From contig NZ_SGWQ01000001.1 of assembly GCF_004216555.1 (NCBI RefSeq), positions 989,126 to 1,053,125 on the forward strand: a DNA stretch of 64,000 bases. Direction: 5' to 3'. Source of the stretch: Herbihabitans rhizosphaerae (GTDB lineage Bacteria > Actinomycetota > Actinomycetes > Mycobacteriales > Pseudonocardiaceae). Shown here one piece after another: positions 34,513-43,360 of the stretch. The notes below the pieces were generated by a model that saw only the letters and a program-made list of their open reading frames with translations, was not told the DNA's origin and made no database searches. The first letter of the stretch is position 1. Every line of letters starts with the position of its first letter. A program made the translations under genes and the position numbers.

Positions 34513-35079
34513 ATGACGAACACGGTGCTGGAATTCTCGGTCTCGATCGACGGGTTCGCGACGGGCCCGGACGTGGACATGGACACGCCGATGGGCGTGG
34601 AGGGCGAGCGGCTGCACGCCTGGATGGACGAGGCGGCTGACGCGCCGTTCGCCCGGCGGCCACTGGACCGCGCCGGCGCGTTCCTGCTCGGCAGGCGGAT
34701 GTTCGACCTCGGCGAGCGACCGTGGGGCGAGGACGGCACGTTCCGCCGGCCGTGCTTCGTGGTGACCGGCCGACCGAAGGAGATGCTGGTGAAGGGGCCC
34801 ACCACGTTCACCTTCGTCACGGACGGGTTCACCCGAGCGGTGGAACTGGCCCGCGAGGCGGCCGGCGAGCGTGACCTGGTGATCATGGGCGGACCGGCGA
34901 TCGCACAGCAAGCGCTCGCCGCCGGCATCGTGGACGAGATCCGGCTGCACCTGGTGCCGCTGCTGCTCGGCGCCGGCACCCGGCTGTTCGAGCCGGCCGG
35001 CCGTGCACTGGTCGGCCTGGAACTCACCGAATGCGTGCACACGCCGGCCGCCGTGCACCTGACCTACCGCCGCCCATGA
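34513..35079 (+). CDS. Dihydrofolate reductase-like (RibD C-terminal) protein
   Basis: A 188-residue protein of the RibD_C/DHFR-like fold. 'LEFSVSIDGFATGPD' at the start, 'GAFLLGRRMFDLGE', 'VVTGRPKE', 'VIMGGPAIAQQALAAGIVDE' and 'LVPLLLGAGTRLFE' are the family blocks for NADPH binding. It is the small stand-alone YyaP/YwjB-like form found in many actinobacteria, with unknown substrate. The ATG at 34513 is used; a GTG at 34495 would add six residues. It is followed at once by a decayed SDR gene on the other strand. Confidence 0.83.
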   Translation: MTNTVLEFSVSIDGFATGPDVDMDTPMGVEGERLHAWMDEAADAPFARRPLDRAGAFLLGRRMFDLGERPWGEDGTFRRPCFVVTGRPKEMLVKGPTTFTFVTDGFTRAVELAREAAGERDLVIMGGPAIAQQALAAGIVDEIRLHLVPLLLGAGTRLFEPAGRALVGLELTECVHTPAAVHLTYRRP

Positions 35080-35575
35080 TCAGAGCATCGAGCCGCCGGT
35101 GACGTCGAGGTCGTGGCCGGTGACCCAGCGCGCGTCGTTCGACACCACGAACGCCACCGCGTCGGCCACGTCATCGACCTCCCCGACCCGGTTCAGCGCG
35201 GAGTAGCCGGCCGCGCGGGCGTAGTCCTCCGCGCTGTCGTGCAGCCACGGGTTACAGCGTGTGGCTGAACACGTCCAGCGCGCCCTTGGTCATCGAGTAC
35301 GCGATGATCGAGGGGAACGCGACGCGCGTGAGGAGAGGTCTCCGGAGCGCACAACTGAACGGGATTCAGCGGGCTCGATCCCGCAGCGGGGCGTTGACCA
35401 GGGGTTTCAGGGCGCTGGTTCACTCACACGGGTGAGGTCCGCGCGTTCGTGCGTCGTCCGGCACGCCCAGCTCGCCGCGCACCGGGAAAGCCGTGCCGCC
35501 GGCGGCCGTGATCTCGTCCACGGTTTGCTTGGCCGCCACGTCGTTGCTGCCGTAGTGCACGGCGATCAGCGCGCC
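35080..35575 (-). pseudogene. Decayed tandem copy of the adjacent SDR gene
   Basis: The minus strand encodes pieces of a short-chain dehydrogenase that match the intact gene next to it. The end 'RWVTGHDLDVTGGSML' and stop (35080-35082) parallels 'RWITGHDLDATGGLRL', a piece near 35275-35315 gives 'MTKGALDVF', and 35510-35575 gives 'GALIAVHYGSNDVAAKQTV', parallel to 'GALVAVHYGSNDAAARRTV'. The central part, including NNAG and most of the Rossmann core, is deleted and frames are broken near 35255 and 35320-35440. The GxxxGxG start is missing. It is best read as a duplicated gene degraded by deletions. Confidence 0.8.
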
Positions 35576-35580
35576 TTTTC

Positions 35581-35633
35581 TGTAGCGATCTATACAGAAT
35601 TAGCCTAGCCGAAGAACCGTATCGATCGCTACA
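35581..35633. repeat. Inverted pair of a 17-bp motif (probable regulator sites)
   Basis: TGTAGCGATCTATACAG (35581-35597) occurs inverted, with two changes, at 35617-35633. The outer ten bases are a perfect inverted repeat. The pair lies between the end of the intact SDR gene and the pseudogene, that is, in the former promoter of the duplicated copy. A regulator binding site is the simplest explanation. Confidence 0.5.
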
Positions 35634-35637
35634 CAAA

Positions 35638-36474
35638 TCAGAGGCGCAGGCCGCCGGTGGCGTCGAGATCGTGCCCGGTGATCCACCTGCCGTCGTGCGA
35701 GGCGAGGAACGCCACCGCGTCCGCGATGTCCTCCGGCTCGCCGATCCGCTTGAGCGCCGCGGCGTTCACGACCTGCGCGTAGGTCTCCTCGCTGCCGCGC
35801 AGCCACGCCGAGTTGATGTCGGTCTCGACGAACCCGGGCGACACCGAGTTCACCGTGATCCCGCGCTCGCCGAGTGCGGCGGCCAGCGTGCGGGTGAACA
35901 CGTCCAGCGCGCCCTTGGTCATCGAGTACGCCATGGTCATCGGGCTCGCGACCCGCGTGGCACTGGAGGAGATGTTGACGACGGTGCCGCCGTCGCGCAG
36001 CCGGGTCAGCCCGGTCTGGACGAGCCGGAACGGCGCCTTGACGTTCACCGCGAACGCGCGATCCAGATCCGCGGCGGTCGTGGCGGTGAAGTCGCCGGCC
36101 GGGGCGACACCGGCGTTGTTGACCAGGATGTCCACGCCCGGCTCGGCGCCGAGTTCACGCAGGCCGGCGTCGAACCCGACCCACAGCCGTTCCGCGTCGC
36201 CGGCCACACCGAGTTCGGCGCGCACCGGGAAAGCCTTGCCACCCTTGGCTTTCACGTCCTCGACGGTCCGCCTCGCCGCGGCGTCGTTGCTGCCGTAGTG
36301 CACGGCCACCAGCGCACCGTCGGCGGCCAGCCGCTTGGCGATCGCCTGGCCGATCCCCCGGCTCGCGCCGGTCACCAGCGCCGTCTTGCCGTCCAACGCG
36401 CCCACAGCCGCACCGGCCTTCCCGTAGATCGCCCCGGAATCGAACAGTATCGGCAATTCCATAACGCTCGTCAT
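35638..36474 (-). CDS. Short-chain dehydrogenase/reductase (3-oxoacyl-ACP reductase-like)
   Basis: A 278-residue classical SDR. After an N-terminal extension (1-28, 'MELPILFDSGAIYGKAG') the cofactor motif 'TGASRGIG' appears, then 'VNNAG', S in 'NISSSA', and 'YSMTK' for the catalytic Tyr and Lys. 'SPGFVETD' follows. It should use NADPH to reduce or oxidise a carbonyl/alcohol in the cytosol. Starts at ATG 36474 or ATG 36462 are both possible. It is divergent from a TetR gene only 11 bp away, so that regulator probably controls it. A degraded copy lies downstream. Confidence 0.88.
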   Translation of the reverse strand: MTSVMELPILFDSGAIYGKAGAAVGALDGKTALVTGASRGIGQAIAKRLAADGALVAVHYGSNDAAARRTVEDVKAKGGKAFPVRAELGVAGDAERLWVGFDAGLRELGAEPGVDILVNNAGVAPAGDFTATTAADLDRAFAVNVKAPFRLVQTGLTRLRDGGTVVNISSSATRVASPMTMAYSMTKGALDVFTRTLAAALGERGITVNSVSPGFVETDINSAWLRGSEETYAQVVNAAALKRIGEPEDIADAVAFLASHDGRWITGHDLDATGGLRL

Positions 36475-36485
36475 AGAATGTGGGG

Positions 36486-37100
36486 GTGACGGCGACAGAA
36501 CAGGGGGCGCGGCCGGGTCGGCCAAGGGGTTTCGACCGGGATGAGGCGTTGCGCCGCGCGATGCTCACGTTCTGGGAGCACGGCTACGACGCCACCTCGA
36601 TCGCCGACCTCACCGGCGCCATGGGCATTCGCGCGCCCAGCATGTACGCCGCGTTCGGCGACAAGATGCGGCTGTTCGCCGAGGTCGTCGACGTGTACCA
36701 GCGCACGCACGGCGTGTTCGCCAAGGGCGCGCTGGACGAGGAGCCCACGGTCCGCGCCGGCGTGGCCAGGATGCTCGCCGAGGCGGCCGTCGCCTACACC
36801 GAGCGCGGCCACCCGCGCGGGTGCCTGGTCATCAGCGCGGGGATCAACTGCACCGAGGCGTCGGCCGACGTGGAGACGATGCTGCGGGACATCCGCAACG
36901 CCAATGTCACCGCCATTCGCAAGCGGATCCAGTCCGATATCCGGAGGGGCGCACTGCCACCGGAAACCGATGCCAAGGCGCTGGCGCGATACACCGGAGC
37001 GGTTCTCCAGGGAATGTCGCAGCAGGCCCGCGACGGCGCGTCGAAATCGGAATTGCTGGCTGTCGCCGAAATGGCGATGCACTGCTGGCCGTCAGCGTGA
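36486..37100 (+). CDS. TetR-family regulator, divergent from SDR gene
   Basis: A 204-residue TetR-type repressor. The recognition segment is 'GYDATSIADLTGAMGIRAPS' followed by 'MYAAFGDK', and the C-terminal part ('GCLVISAGINCTEASADVE') is of the type that controls divergent SDR genes in many actinobacteria. The GTG at 36486 is chosen because TAGAAT (36474-36479) lies six bases upstream without a Shine-Dalgarno, suggesting a leaderless mRNA; GTG at 36480 falls inside that spacer. Its 3' end overlaps the convergent membrane protein by nine bp. Confidence 0.87.
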   Translation: MTATEQGARPGRPRGFDRDEALRRAMLTFWEHGYDATSIADLTGAMGIRAPSMYAAFGDKMRLFAEVVDVYQRTHGVFAKGALDEEPTVRAGVARMLAEAAVAYTERGHPRGCLVISAGINCTEASADVETMLRDIRNANVTAIRKRIQSDIRRGALPPETDAKALARYTGAVLQGMSQQARDGASKSELLAVAEMAMHCWPSA

Positions 37101-38963
37101 GGGCGGCGACCAGACTCCCACGAAACTGCCGCAGCTGATCCGCTGATCGGTCAACCCGGAACGGATCGTCTCCTCGAGATCACCGTATCCGGCGATCGGC
37201 GCGTCGACCGGAACGCTCGCCGGCACCGTGGCGCCGGAACCCAAGGCGGGAAAGGAAACCGTCTGGAACAGCACGAGATAGTCCCCGCGCGCGTTCAGCT
37301 CCTTCACCGTGTTCAGCATCCGCTCGCGCGCGTCGCCGACCAGCTCCATCGGCAGCGGCCAGTCGATCGGGAACGGATTCTGATGCCGAGTCGCCGGATA
37401 CACGAACGGATTGTCCGGGAATACCGCGATCCCGCCGGCCGGATGACGAGAAATACAGTCGCTCATCTGCGCGACGTATCGATGCGTGTTCTCACTGGTA
37501 CGAATTCCGCGCATACTCGGTAGCACGTCGCCCAGGTCTCTGGTGAGCATTCCCTGCGGCTGATCGAAATACGGTGCGCGATCGTGCTCGGCGGCCACGA
37601 GCAGCCCGGCGAGAACCGTCCCGGCGAGGCCCAGCGCGGTCGCCGTACCCAGCCGCACGGGTGCCGCCAGCACGGGCACCGGGACCGACCGCCACACCAG
37701 CCACATCGCGCCGAACGCCAGGCTGCCGCCCAGCAGCGTCGGCGACGAGTACCCCCACGACAAGCTGCACATCCAACCGAGCAACGCCACCATCAGCCCG
37801 CGCCACGGCACCGCACGCCGGATCACGCCGTCCACCGCGGCGGCGGCCAGCAGCATCCAGAACAGCGCGATCGCCCAGTCGCCGGCCCGCACCAGCGCGC
37901 CGTCCGCGATCACGTACACGACCAGCACGGTCGCCGCGACCGCGCCGGCCACCCGCACCGCGACCGTCCACCGTGGCCCGCGCGCCAGCGCCGCGCCGAT
38001 CGCACAACAGGCGAACAGCAGCGCCACCGGCCGGGGATCGAATCCGGGCGCGGTGAAATCGGTCGACCAGACCTGCCACAGCCGCTCGCCCCAGGCCTGC
38101 GCGCCACCGGTGAGCTGGCTGATCGACTCGCCCAGCCCGCCGGCCACGGTCACCACCGCGAAGTACACCAGCGGGAACGCGCCCAGCGCGACGACGTCGA
38201 CCACCGTCGCGCCCCAGCGTCGCGGCCGCCGGCGCACCGCCGGGTGCCACAGCAGCATCGCCAGCGCCACCGGTGCGGCGAACGCGAAGCTCTGCTTGCA
38301 CATCACGGCGAACCCGACCAGGAACAACCCCAGGCGCCGGCGCCACGCCGAGTCGCCGCGCAGGCCCGAGTCCAGCAGCCACCAGCCCACGGCGGCCAGG
38401 AAGATCCCGTCCACCGTGTGCCAGGCCATCAGCGGGAACGTGTGCATGTTGACCAGGGCCGCGGCCGCCACCAGCCCGGTGCGCAGCGGCCCCCAGCGCA
38501 GCGGCGACTCACCGGTGATCAACACGGCCAGCGCGATCGTGGCCACCGTGATCTCCAGGGCCGCCACGAACGCCGAGGACACGAACAGCGGTGCCGGTAC
38601 GGCGAAGTCGAGCACGTGCAGCACGGCCGAGCCGAGCGGGCGCGCGGAGATCACGTCGACGTGCGGGATCTCGCCGTTGATCAGGCGCCAGGACAGCGAC
38701 AGCATGAAGCCCTGGTCGCTGGGATTGAAGCCGAACCGCCCGATCCGCGCGACCACCGCGACGCACAGCAGCACCACCCAGGTGGCGTGCGCGGCCACCC
38801 GGATCGCGGCCGAATCCCACCACCGGGCCGGCGCGCCGCCCGCCGTCTCACCGGCGCTCGCCGCGTCACGCACGTCCACCACGCGCACACTCTCGCACGC
38901 ACGCGACGTCACACGATCAGGCAACCCTGGAGCACGCGAGCGCGTTGATCCATATGTGATCAC
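37092..38963 (-). CDS. Polytopic GT-C-like (PMT_2/ArnT-type) membrane protein
   Basis: A protein of up to 623 residues with about eleven membrane helices. The first periplasmic loop has 'NPSDQGFMLSLSWRLINGEI' followed by 'VISARPLGSAVLHVLDF', the D-x-G ... R/K-P pattern of the PMT_2/ArnT glycosyltransferase group that uses polyprenyl-phosphate sugars. A soluble C-terminal region (about 480-623) follows. The start is uncertain: GTG at 38963 is the longest, GTG at 38912 or 38885 are plausible. It is divergent from another large membrane protein. A role in wall or lipid glycosylation is inferred from fold only. Confidence 0.72.
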   Translation of the reverse strand: MITYGSTRSRAPGLPDRVTSRACESVRVVDVRDAASAGETAGGAPARWWDSAAIRVAAHATWVVLLCVAVVARIGRFGFNPSDQGFMLSLSWRLINGEIPHVDVISARPLGSAVLHVLDFAVPAPLFVSSAFVAALEITVATIALAVLITGESPLRWGPLRTGLVAAAALVNMHTFPLMAWHTVDGIFLAAVGWWLLDSGLRGDSAWRRRLGLFLVGFAVMCKQSFAFAAPVALAMLLWHPAVRRRPRRWGATVVDVVALGAFPLVYFAVVTVAGGLGESISQLTGGAQAWGERLWQVWSTDFTAPGFDPRPVALLFACCAIGAALARGPRWTVAVRVAGAVAATVLVVYVIADGALVRAGDWAIALFWMLLAAAAVDGVIRRAVPWRGLMVALLGWMCSLSWGYSSPTLLGGSLAFGAMWLVWRSVPVPVLAAPVRLGTATALGLAGTVLAGLLVAAEHDRAPYFDQPQGMLTRDLGDVLPSMRGIRTSENTHRYVAQMSDCISRHPAGGIAVFPDNPFVYPATRHQNPFPIDWPLPMELVGDARERMLNTVKELNARGDYLVLFQTVSFPALGSGATVPASVPVDAPIAGYGDLEETIRSGLTDQRISCGSFVGVWSPPSR

Positions 38964-39079
38964 CGCACGTCAGGGACACTGCCGAAACATCAAAGAAACA
39001 CGCTCGGTACCGTGACGCACTTAGTGGCGGCCGCATCCGTGGGCGGATGCGCGCGAATTCCCATGAGGATGGTTGCCAA

Positions 39080-41404
39080 ATGGCGATGAGTCCGACTATT
39101 GCCGAAGACGGCTCGGACAGATCCACCAGGCTGCGGCGCGCGCTGCCGGCGCTCGCCATGCTCGCGATGCTCGTCGTCGCGGCCGGGTTTCCGTTGCTGC
39201 GCAACACGATCTTCTTTTACTGGGACGACACGGTCGGCTCCACCGTGCCGATCTGGCGGCGCCTGGCCGAGTCCGTGCTGGACGGCCGGCTGCCGCTGCT
39301 CGAGCCGGACATGTGGCGCGGCGGCGCGTTCGCCGCCGAGGCGTCCACCGGCATGTTCAACCCGGTGATGATGCTGATCGCGGTCGCCGTCTACCCGCTG
39401 GACAACATGGCGCTGGCGATGACGATCGCCAAGACGCTGTTCCTGATGCTGCTCGCGCTCGGCGTGTACTTCCTGGCGCGGCGCTACCGGGTGCGGCCGT
39501 GGATCGCCGCCGCGGTCGGCGCCGCCACCCCGCTGGCCACGCAGACGTTCTACTGGGACGCCTCCTCCTGGACGTACTCGCTGATGGCGACCGCGTTCCT
39601 GCCGTGGGTGTGGATCGCGCTGCACCGCGCGGTACACAGCGGCGGGTCGCTGCTGTGGGTGGTGCTCGCCGGGTACCTGTGCTGCTCGCTCGGCAACCCG
39701 TACGGCCTGCTGGCCACCGGAGTGCTGGTGATCGCGTTCATGATCGAGACCGCGGTGATCGGCAAGGCGAAACGGGCCATCGGGCTCGCCGTGTCCGGCG
39801 CGTCGGTACTGGCCATGAGCATGATCGTGTACCTGCCGCTGGTGCTCACCTCGGCGGTCGGCTGGCGGTCGGAGGCCGAGACCTACAACGACGAGTTCCT
39901 CTCGCCGAACCTGTCCGACCTGTTCGGCATGAGCACGCCGATCAACGAGCCGTGGATCTCCAGCTTCGGCAGCTCGCACCTGGCGATCCCGGCGATCTAC
40001 CTGGCGTGGTTCGTGCTGCCGCTGCTGCCCTGGCTGCGCTGGCAGGAGCTGCGCGGCCGCGGGCGCACGCTGACCGCGCTCGCGGTGTTCGGCGCGGTGT
40101 ACTTCCTGCTGGTGCTCGGGCCGTCGCAGATCTGGATGTTCCGCTGGCCGCTGCGGCTGGTCACCTGCCTGTGGTTCCCGATCATGATTCTGTGGGCGAT
40201 CCTGGCCAGCGCCGGGCTCGAACGCACTCGGGTGAAACTGCGGGCGGCGCTGTCCTTCGGCGCGATCTTCCTCGGCGGGTTCATCGCGTGGGGCGACATT
40301 CCGGACAACATCGGCGAGATCGCGCTGGGCGGTCTGGTGGTCGCGGTCCTCGTCGGGCTCGTGGTGTGGCGGGGCGTGCGCGACCGGTTCGGCATCGCCG
40401 CGCTGATGCTCGGCACGCTCGCGGTGCTCGGCCTGCAGCTCGCGTACTACCCGAGCATGAACGGCGTCACCAACTATCGGTTCCCGACCAGCCAGAAGGA
40501 GCTGACCGAGCGGTTCGCCAAGTACGAGGGCATGACCGTGCAGATCGCGAACGTGACCAATGTGCACGGCTCGGACCTGCATCCGGGGCGCGCGTACCAG
40601 GACATGCTGTTCGGCTCGATGTACTCCACGGCCGGGGTGGAGACCACGACGGCGTACTCGGGCATCGGGTTCACCAAGCTGGACAACGCGCTGTGCGTGG
40701 TCTACCAGGGCTCGATGTGCCGCGACGCGTGGAAGGCGCTGTGGCTGCGACCGCTGGACTACCAGGTTCCGCTGGCCGATCTCCTGCGAGTGCGGACCGT
40801 CGTCGTGCAGAACTCGCTCGTGGACACACGCAAGGAGGACCCGCCGCCCGGGTGGCGGCGCGCGCCCGAGGCGGAGTCCACCGATCTGGTGACGGTGTGG
40901 AAGCGGGTCGCCCCGCTGCCCCACCCGGACGGGCGCGTCTCGCACGTCTCGCGGGGTGTCACGGTCGACTCCGACCGGATGACCGGCACGGTCGGCGAGC
41001 GGCTGAACTTCAAGCGGGACAACGGATCCGGCCCCGCGTCGATCTCGTTCGCGCGGCTGGCCTGGCCGGGTTACGTGACCAAGGTGAACGGTCAGCCGGT
41101 GGATTGGCGGACCAACGAGTCGGGGCTGCTGGTGGTGGATCTGCCCGAGGGTGTCACCAGCGGTGAGCTGGAGATCGACTGGAAGATCCCTGGTCTGGGG
41201 CTGGAGGTCGCGGCGTTCGCGGTCGGGTTGCTGCTGGCCGCCGGTGTCGGCATCGTGCCGGCCGTGCTGCGACGCCGGCGCCCTGCGTCCACTTCGGACG
41301 GTCGAGTGTCCGATGTGGACTTTGAGCCGGACGACAGCTCGCCGAACGGCAACGGCGGGCGGCACTCCAAGGACGCGGTCCGCGCGCGCTCCGAGTCGCC
41401 GTAG
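39080..41404 (+). CDS. YfhO-like polytopic membrane protein
   Basis: A 774-residue protein with roughly thirteen helices. The first outer loop contains 'FFYWDDTVGSTVPIWRRLAE' and 'LPLLEPDMWRGGAFAAEAST', which resembles the YfhO family (GT-C fold, linked in Firmicutes to glycosylation of teichoic acids or lipids). A C-terminal extracytoplasmic domain (about 480-720), one last helix and a Ser/Asp-rich tail complete it. The ATG at 39080 follows GAGGA at 39065-39069. The stop abuts the convergent MarR gene without any gap. Substrate unknown. Confidence 0.75.
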   Translation: MAMSPTIAEDGSDRSTRLRRALPALAMLAMLVVAAGFPLLRNTIFFYWDDTVGSTVPIWRRLAESVLDGRLPLLEPDMWRGGAFAAEASTGMFNPVMMLIAVAVYPLDNMALAMTIAKTLFLMLLALGVYFLARRYRVRPWIAAAVGAATPLATQTFYWDASSWTYSLMATAFLPWVWIALHRAVHSGGSLLWVVLAGYLCCSLGNPYGLLATGVLVIAFMIETAVIGKAKRAIGLAVSGASVLAMSMIVYLPLVLTSAVGWRSEAETYNDEFLSPNLSDLFGMSTPINEPWISSFGSSHLAIPAIYLAWFVLPLLPWLRWQELRGRGRTLTALAVFGAVYFLLVLGPSQIWMFRWPLRLVTCLWFPIMILWAILASAGLERTRVKLRAALSFGAIFLGGFIAWGDIPDNIGEIALGGLVVAVLVGLVVWRGVRDRFGIAALMLGTLAVLGLQLAYYPSMNGVTNYRFPTSQKELTERFAKYEGMTVQIANVTNVHGSDLHPGRAYQDMLFGSMYSTAGVETTTAYSGIGFTKLDNALCVVYQGSMCRDAWKALWLRPLDYQVPLADLLRVRTVVVQNSLVDTRKEDPPPGWRRAPEAESTDLVTVWKRVAPLPHPDGRVSHVSRGVTVDSDRMTGTVGERLNFKRDNGSGPASISFARLAWPGYVTKVNGQPVDWRTNESGLLVVDLPEGVTSGELEIDWKIPGLGLEVAAFAVGLLLAAGVGIVPAVLRRRRPASTSDGRVSDVDFEPDDSSPNGNGGRHSKDAVRARSESP

Positions 41405-41908
41405 TCAGGGGCGAGTGTCGGTGGCCGTGAAGACGTCGCGCAGCGCCCCGGTGGCGGCCTGGACGTAGCGGGCCGGCACGGGGGCGAACACGCTCTCGTG
41501 TGCTCGTGAGTTCGCGATCAGCGCCTTCTCGGCCAGCGCGACGCCGTCCGGGGTGAGGCTGATCCGCGTGCTCCTGCCGTCCCCGGGGTCGGCGTCGCGC
41601 TCGGCCAATCGCCGGGCGACCAGGCGGTTGATCACGTTGCTGGTGCCGCCGGTGGACAGCAGCAGCGACTTGCTCAGCTCGTTGGAGCGCAGCCGGTAGG
41701 GCTTGCCGGACCTGCGCAGGGCGGCCAGCACGTCGAACTCGGTGGCGGTCAGGCCGAGCTCGTCGAACACGCGCCTGGAGGCGGCGTCGAGATCGGCCGC
41801 GAGCACCATCACGCGCTTGGACAGCTCGGAGGTCTGGGTGAGGGCGGTCGGCAGCTCGGAGCGCCAGGTGGCGATCAGCTGGTCGACGCGGTCGGGGCGC
41901 TCGGTCAC
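41405..41908 (-). CDS. MarR-family transcriptional regulator
   Basis: A 167-residue regulator with the MarR winged helix: 'LTATEFDVLAALRRSGKPYR', 'SKSLLLSTGGTSNVINRLVA' (recognition helix) and the wing 'RDADPGDGRSTRISLTPDG'. The start is GTG at 41906-41908. It is divergent from an amidohydrolase, and the 128-bp gap holds seven exact-period 12-bp palindromic repeats that are the obvious binding array for this protein. The ligand is unknown; regulation of the amidohydrolase is inferred from the layout. Confidence 0.88.
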   Translation of the reverse strand: MTERPDRVDQLIATWRSELPTALTQTSELSKRVMVLAADLDAASRRVFDELGLTATEFDVLAALRRSGKPYRLRSNELSKSLLLSTGGTSNVINRLVARRLAERDADPGDGRSTRISLTPDGVALAEKALIANSRAHESVFAPVPARYVQAATGALRDVFTATDTRP

Positions 41909-41931
41909 GGTTGAACCCTAACTTGCTCACG

Positions 41932-42015
41932 TGATAGCTTTCTCGAAAGCTTTTTTGAAAGCTTTACTCAAAGCTTTCGTGATAGCTTCCTCGATAGCTT
42001 TCCGGAAAGCTTTCG
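41932..42015. repeat. Seven tandem 12-bp palindromic iterons between marR and amidohydrolase gene
   Basis: AGCT recurs at 41936, 41948, 41960, 41972, 41984, 41996 and 42008, exactly every 12 bp. The unit consensus is TGAAAGCTTTCN, with GAAA or GATA on the left; each unit is a near palindrome. The array fills most of the space between divergent genes, just upstream of the amidohydrolase ribosome binding site, and is AT-rich compared with its surroundings. It is most likely an operator array. Confidence 0.9.
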
Positions 42016-42036
42016 CCTGACGTGGAGGAGCCACCC

Positions 42037-43311
42037 GTGACCACCGACCGCACGCTGCTGCACGACGCCCTCGTGATCGACACCGAGCCGGAGCCGGTGG
42101 CCCGACCGCACACCGACGTGCTCATCGAGGGCGACACGATCGCCGCCGTGGGGCCGGACCTGCCGTCCGCCGGTGCCACGGTCATCGACTGCACGGACAG
42201 GATCGTGCTGCCCGGATTCGTCGACACCCACCGCCACACCTGGCAGGCCGTGCTGCGCGGAATCGCCGTGGACATCGATCTCGGCACCTACATCGATCTC
42301 GTGCCGCGCACCCTCGCGCAAAGGTTCCGGCCGTCCGACGTGTACGCCGGAACCCTTGCCGGCGCGCTGGAGTGCCTGGACGCGGGCGTCACCACGCTGT
42401 TCGACTTCTCGCACATCCAGAACACGCCGGAGCACACCGACGCCGCCGTGGCCGCGCTGCGGGCCAGCGGCATCCGCGCGCTGTTCGGCTACGGCTACCC
42501 GTTCACCGGCGAGGCGGCCGACCACCTCGCCGGGCTGCGCCGCGCCCGGCGCGAGCTGTTCGCCGAACCAGCCGGCCTCGTGACACTGGCCGCGGCGCCG
42601 CACGGGCCGTCGTACACGCCGATCGAGGTCGTCGAGCAGGATTGGCGGCACGCGAGGGAACACGGCATACGCATCACCGTCCACATCGGACGCGGCCCGG
42701 TCGCCGCGCGCCCCGTCGAGGCTCTCCGGGAACGCGGCCTGCTCGGGCCGGACGTGACGTTCGTGCACGGCAACGACCTGGCCGACGACGAGCTCCGGAT
42801 GATCGCCGACACCGGCGGATCGATGGCGGTGACACCGGCAGTCGAGGCGCAGATGGGGCACGGCGCCCCGACGCTGGGCAGGCTGCGCGCGGCCGGCGTG
42901 ACGACCGGGCTCGGCGTCGACGTGGTCACCACGGTCGCCGGCGACATGTTCACCCTCATGCGTGCCGCACTGCTGACCAGCCAGCTCGACGGCCGGCCGT
43001 GCACCGCGTCCGACGTGCTGCGGCTGGCCACGCTGGACGGCGCGGCCGCGATCGGCATGGCCGACGAGGTCGGTTCGCTGCGGCCGGGCAAGCGGGCCGA
43101 CGTCGTGCTGCTGCGCGCGGACGCGGTGAATCTGGCCGGCGGCCGGCACGACCCGATCGCCACCGTGGTCACCTCGGCGCACCCCGGCAACGTCGACACC
43201 GTGCTCGTCGGCGGCCGGCCCGTCAAGCGCGACGGCCTGCTGCTGACCGCCGACCTAGCCGGCGCGCTCACCGCCGCCGGAGCCTCAGCCGATCGACTCG
43301 CGGCGGCCTGA
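42037..43311 (+). CDS. Amidohydrolase (ATZ/TRZ-like, metal-dependent)
   Basis: A 424-residue amidohydrolase-superfamily enzyme. Metal ligands are visible as H65/H67 ('DTHRHTW'), H216 ('TVHIGRG'), H244 ('VHGND') and D295 ('GLGVDVV'), so a mononuclear zinc or iron centre that deaminates or dechlorinates ring compounds is expected (chlorohydrolase/cytosine-deaminase branch). Residues 1-58 and the C-terminal 'LRPGKRADVVLL' form the small beta domain. The GTG at 42037 follows GGAGGAG. It is divergent from a MarR gene across the 12-bp iteron array, so induction by its substrate is plausible. Substrate unknown. Confidence 0.87.
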   Translation: MTTDRTLLHDALVIDTEPEPVARPHTDVLIEGDTIAAVGPDLPSAGATVIDCTDRIVLPGFVDTHRHTWQAVLRGIAVDIDLGTYIDLVPRTLAQRFRPSDVYAGTLAGALECLDAGVTTLFDFSHIQNTPEHTDAAVAALRASGIRALFGYGYPFTGEAADHLAGLRRARRELFAEPAGLVTLAAAPHGPSYTPIEVVEQDWRHAREHGIRITVHIGRGPVAARPVEALRERGLLGPDVTFVHGNDLADDELRMIADTGGSMAVTPAVEAQMGHGAPTLGRLRAAGVTTGLGVDVVTTVAGDMFTLMRAALLTSQLDGRPCTASDVLRLATLDGAAAIGMADEVGSLRPGKRADVVLLRADAVNLAGGRHDPIATVVTSAHPGNVDTVLVGGRPVKRDGLLLTADLAGALTAAGASADRLAAA

Positions 43312-43360
43312 CCCGCACCGCCACCTCGTCCGTCCACAATGGACCGCACGAGCCGCCGAC

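Noticed and set aside
35261-35608. 115-codon plus-strand frame over the SDR remnants
   Set aside because: The minus strand carries recognisable SDR fragments; the plus frame has no support.
38990-41365. 791-codon antisense frame opposite the YfhO-like gene
   Set aside because: Composition is Arg/His/Gln/Pro-rich with no domain; it is a shadow caused by high third-position GC.
41932-42015. 12-bp repeats as a CRISPR array
   Set aside because: Units are 12 bp without unique spacers, and no cas genes are present; operator iterons fit better.
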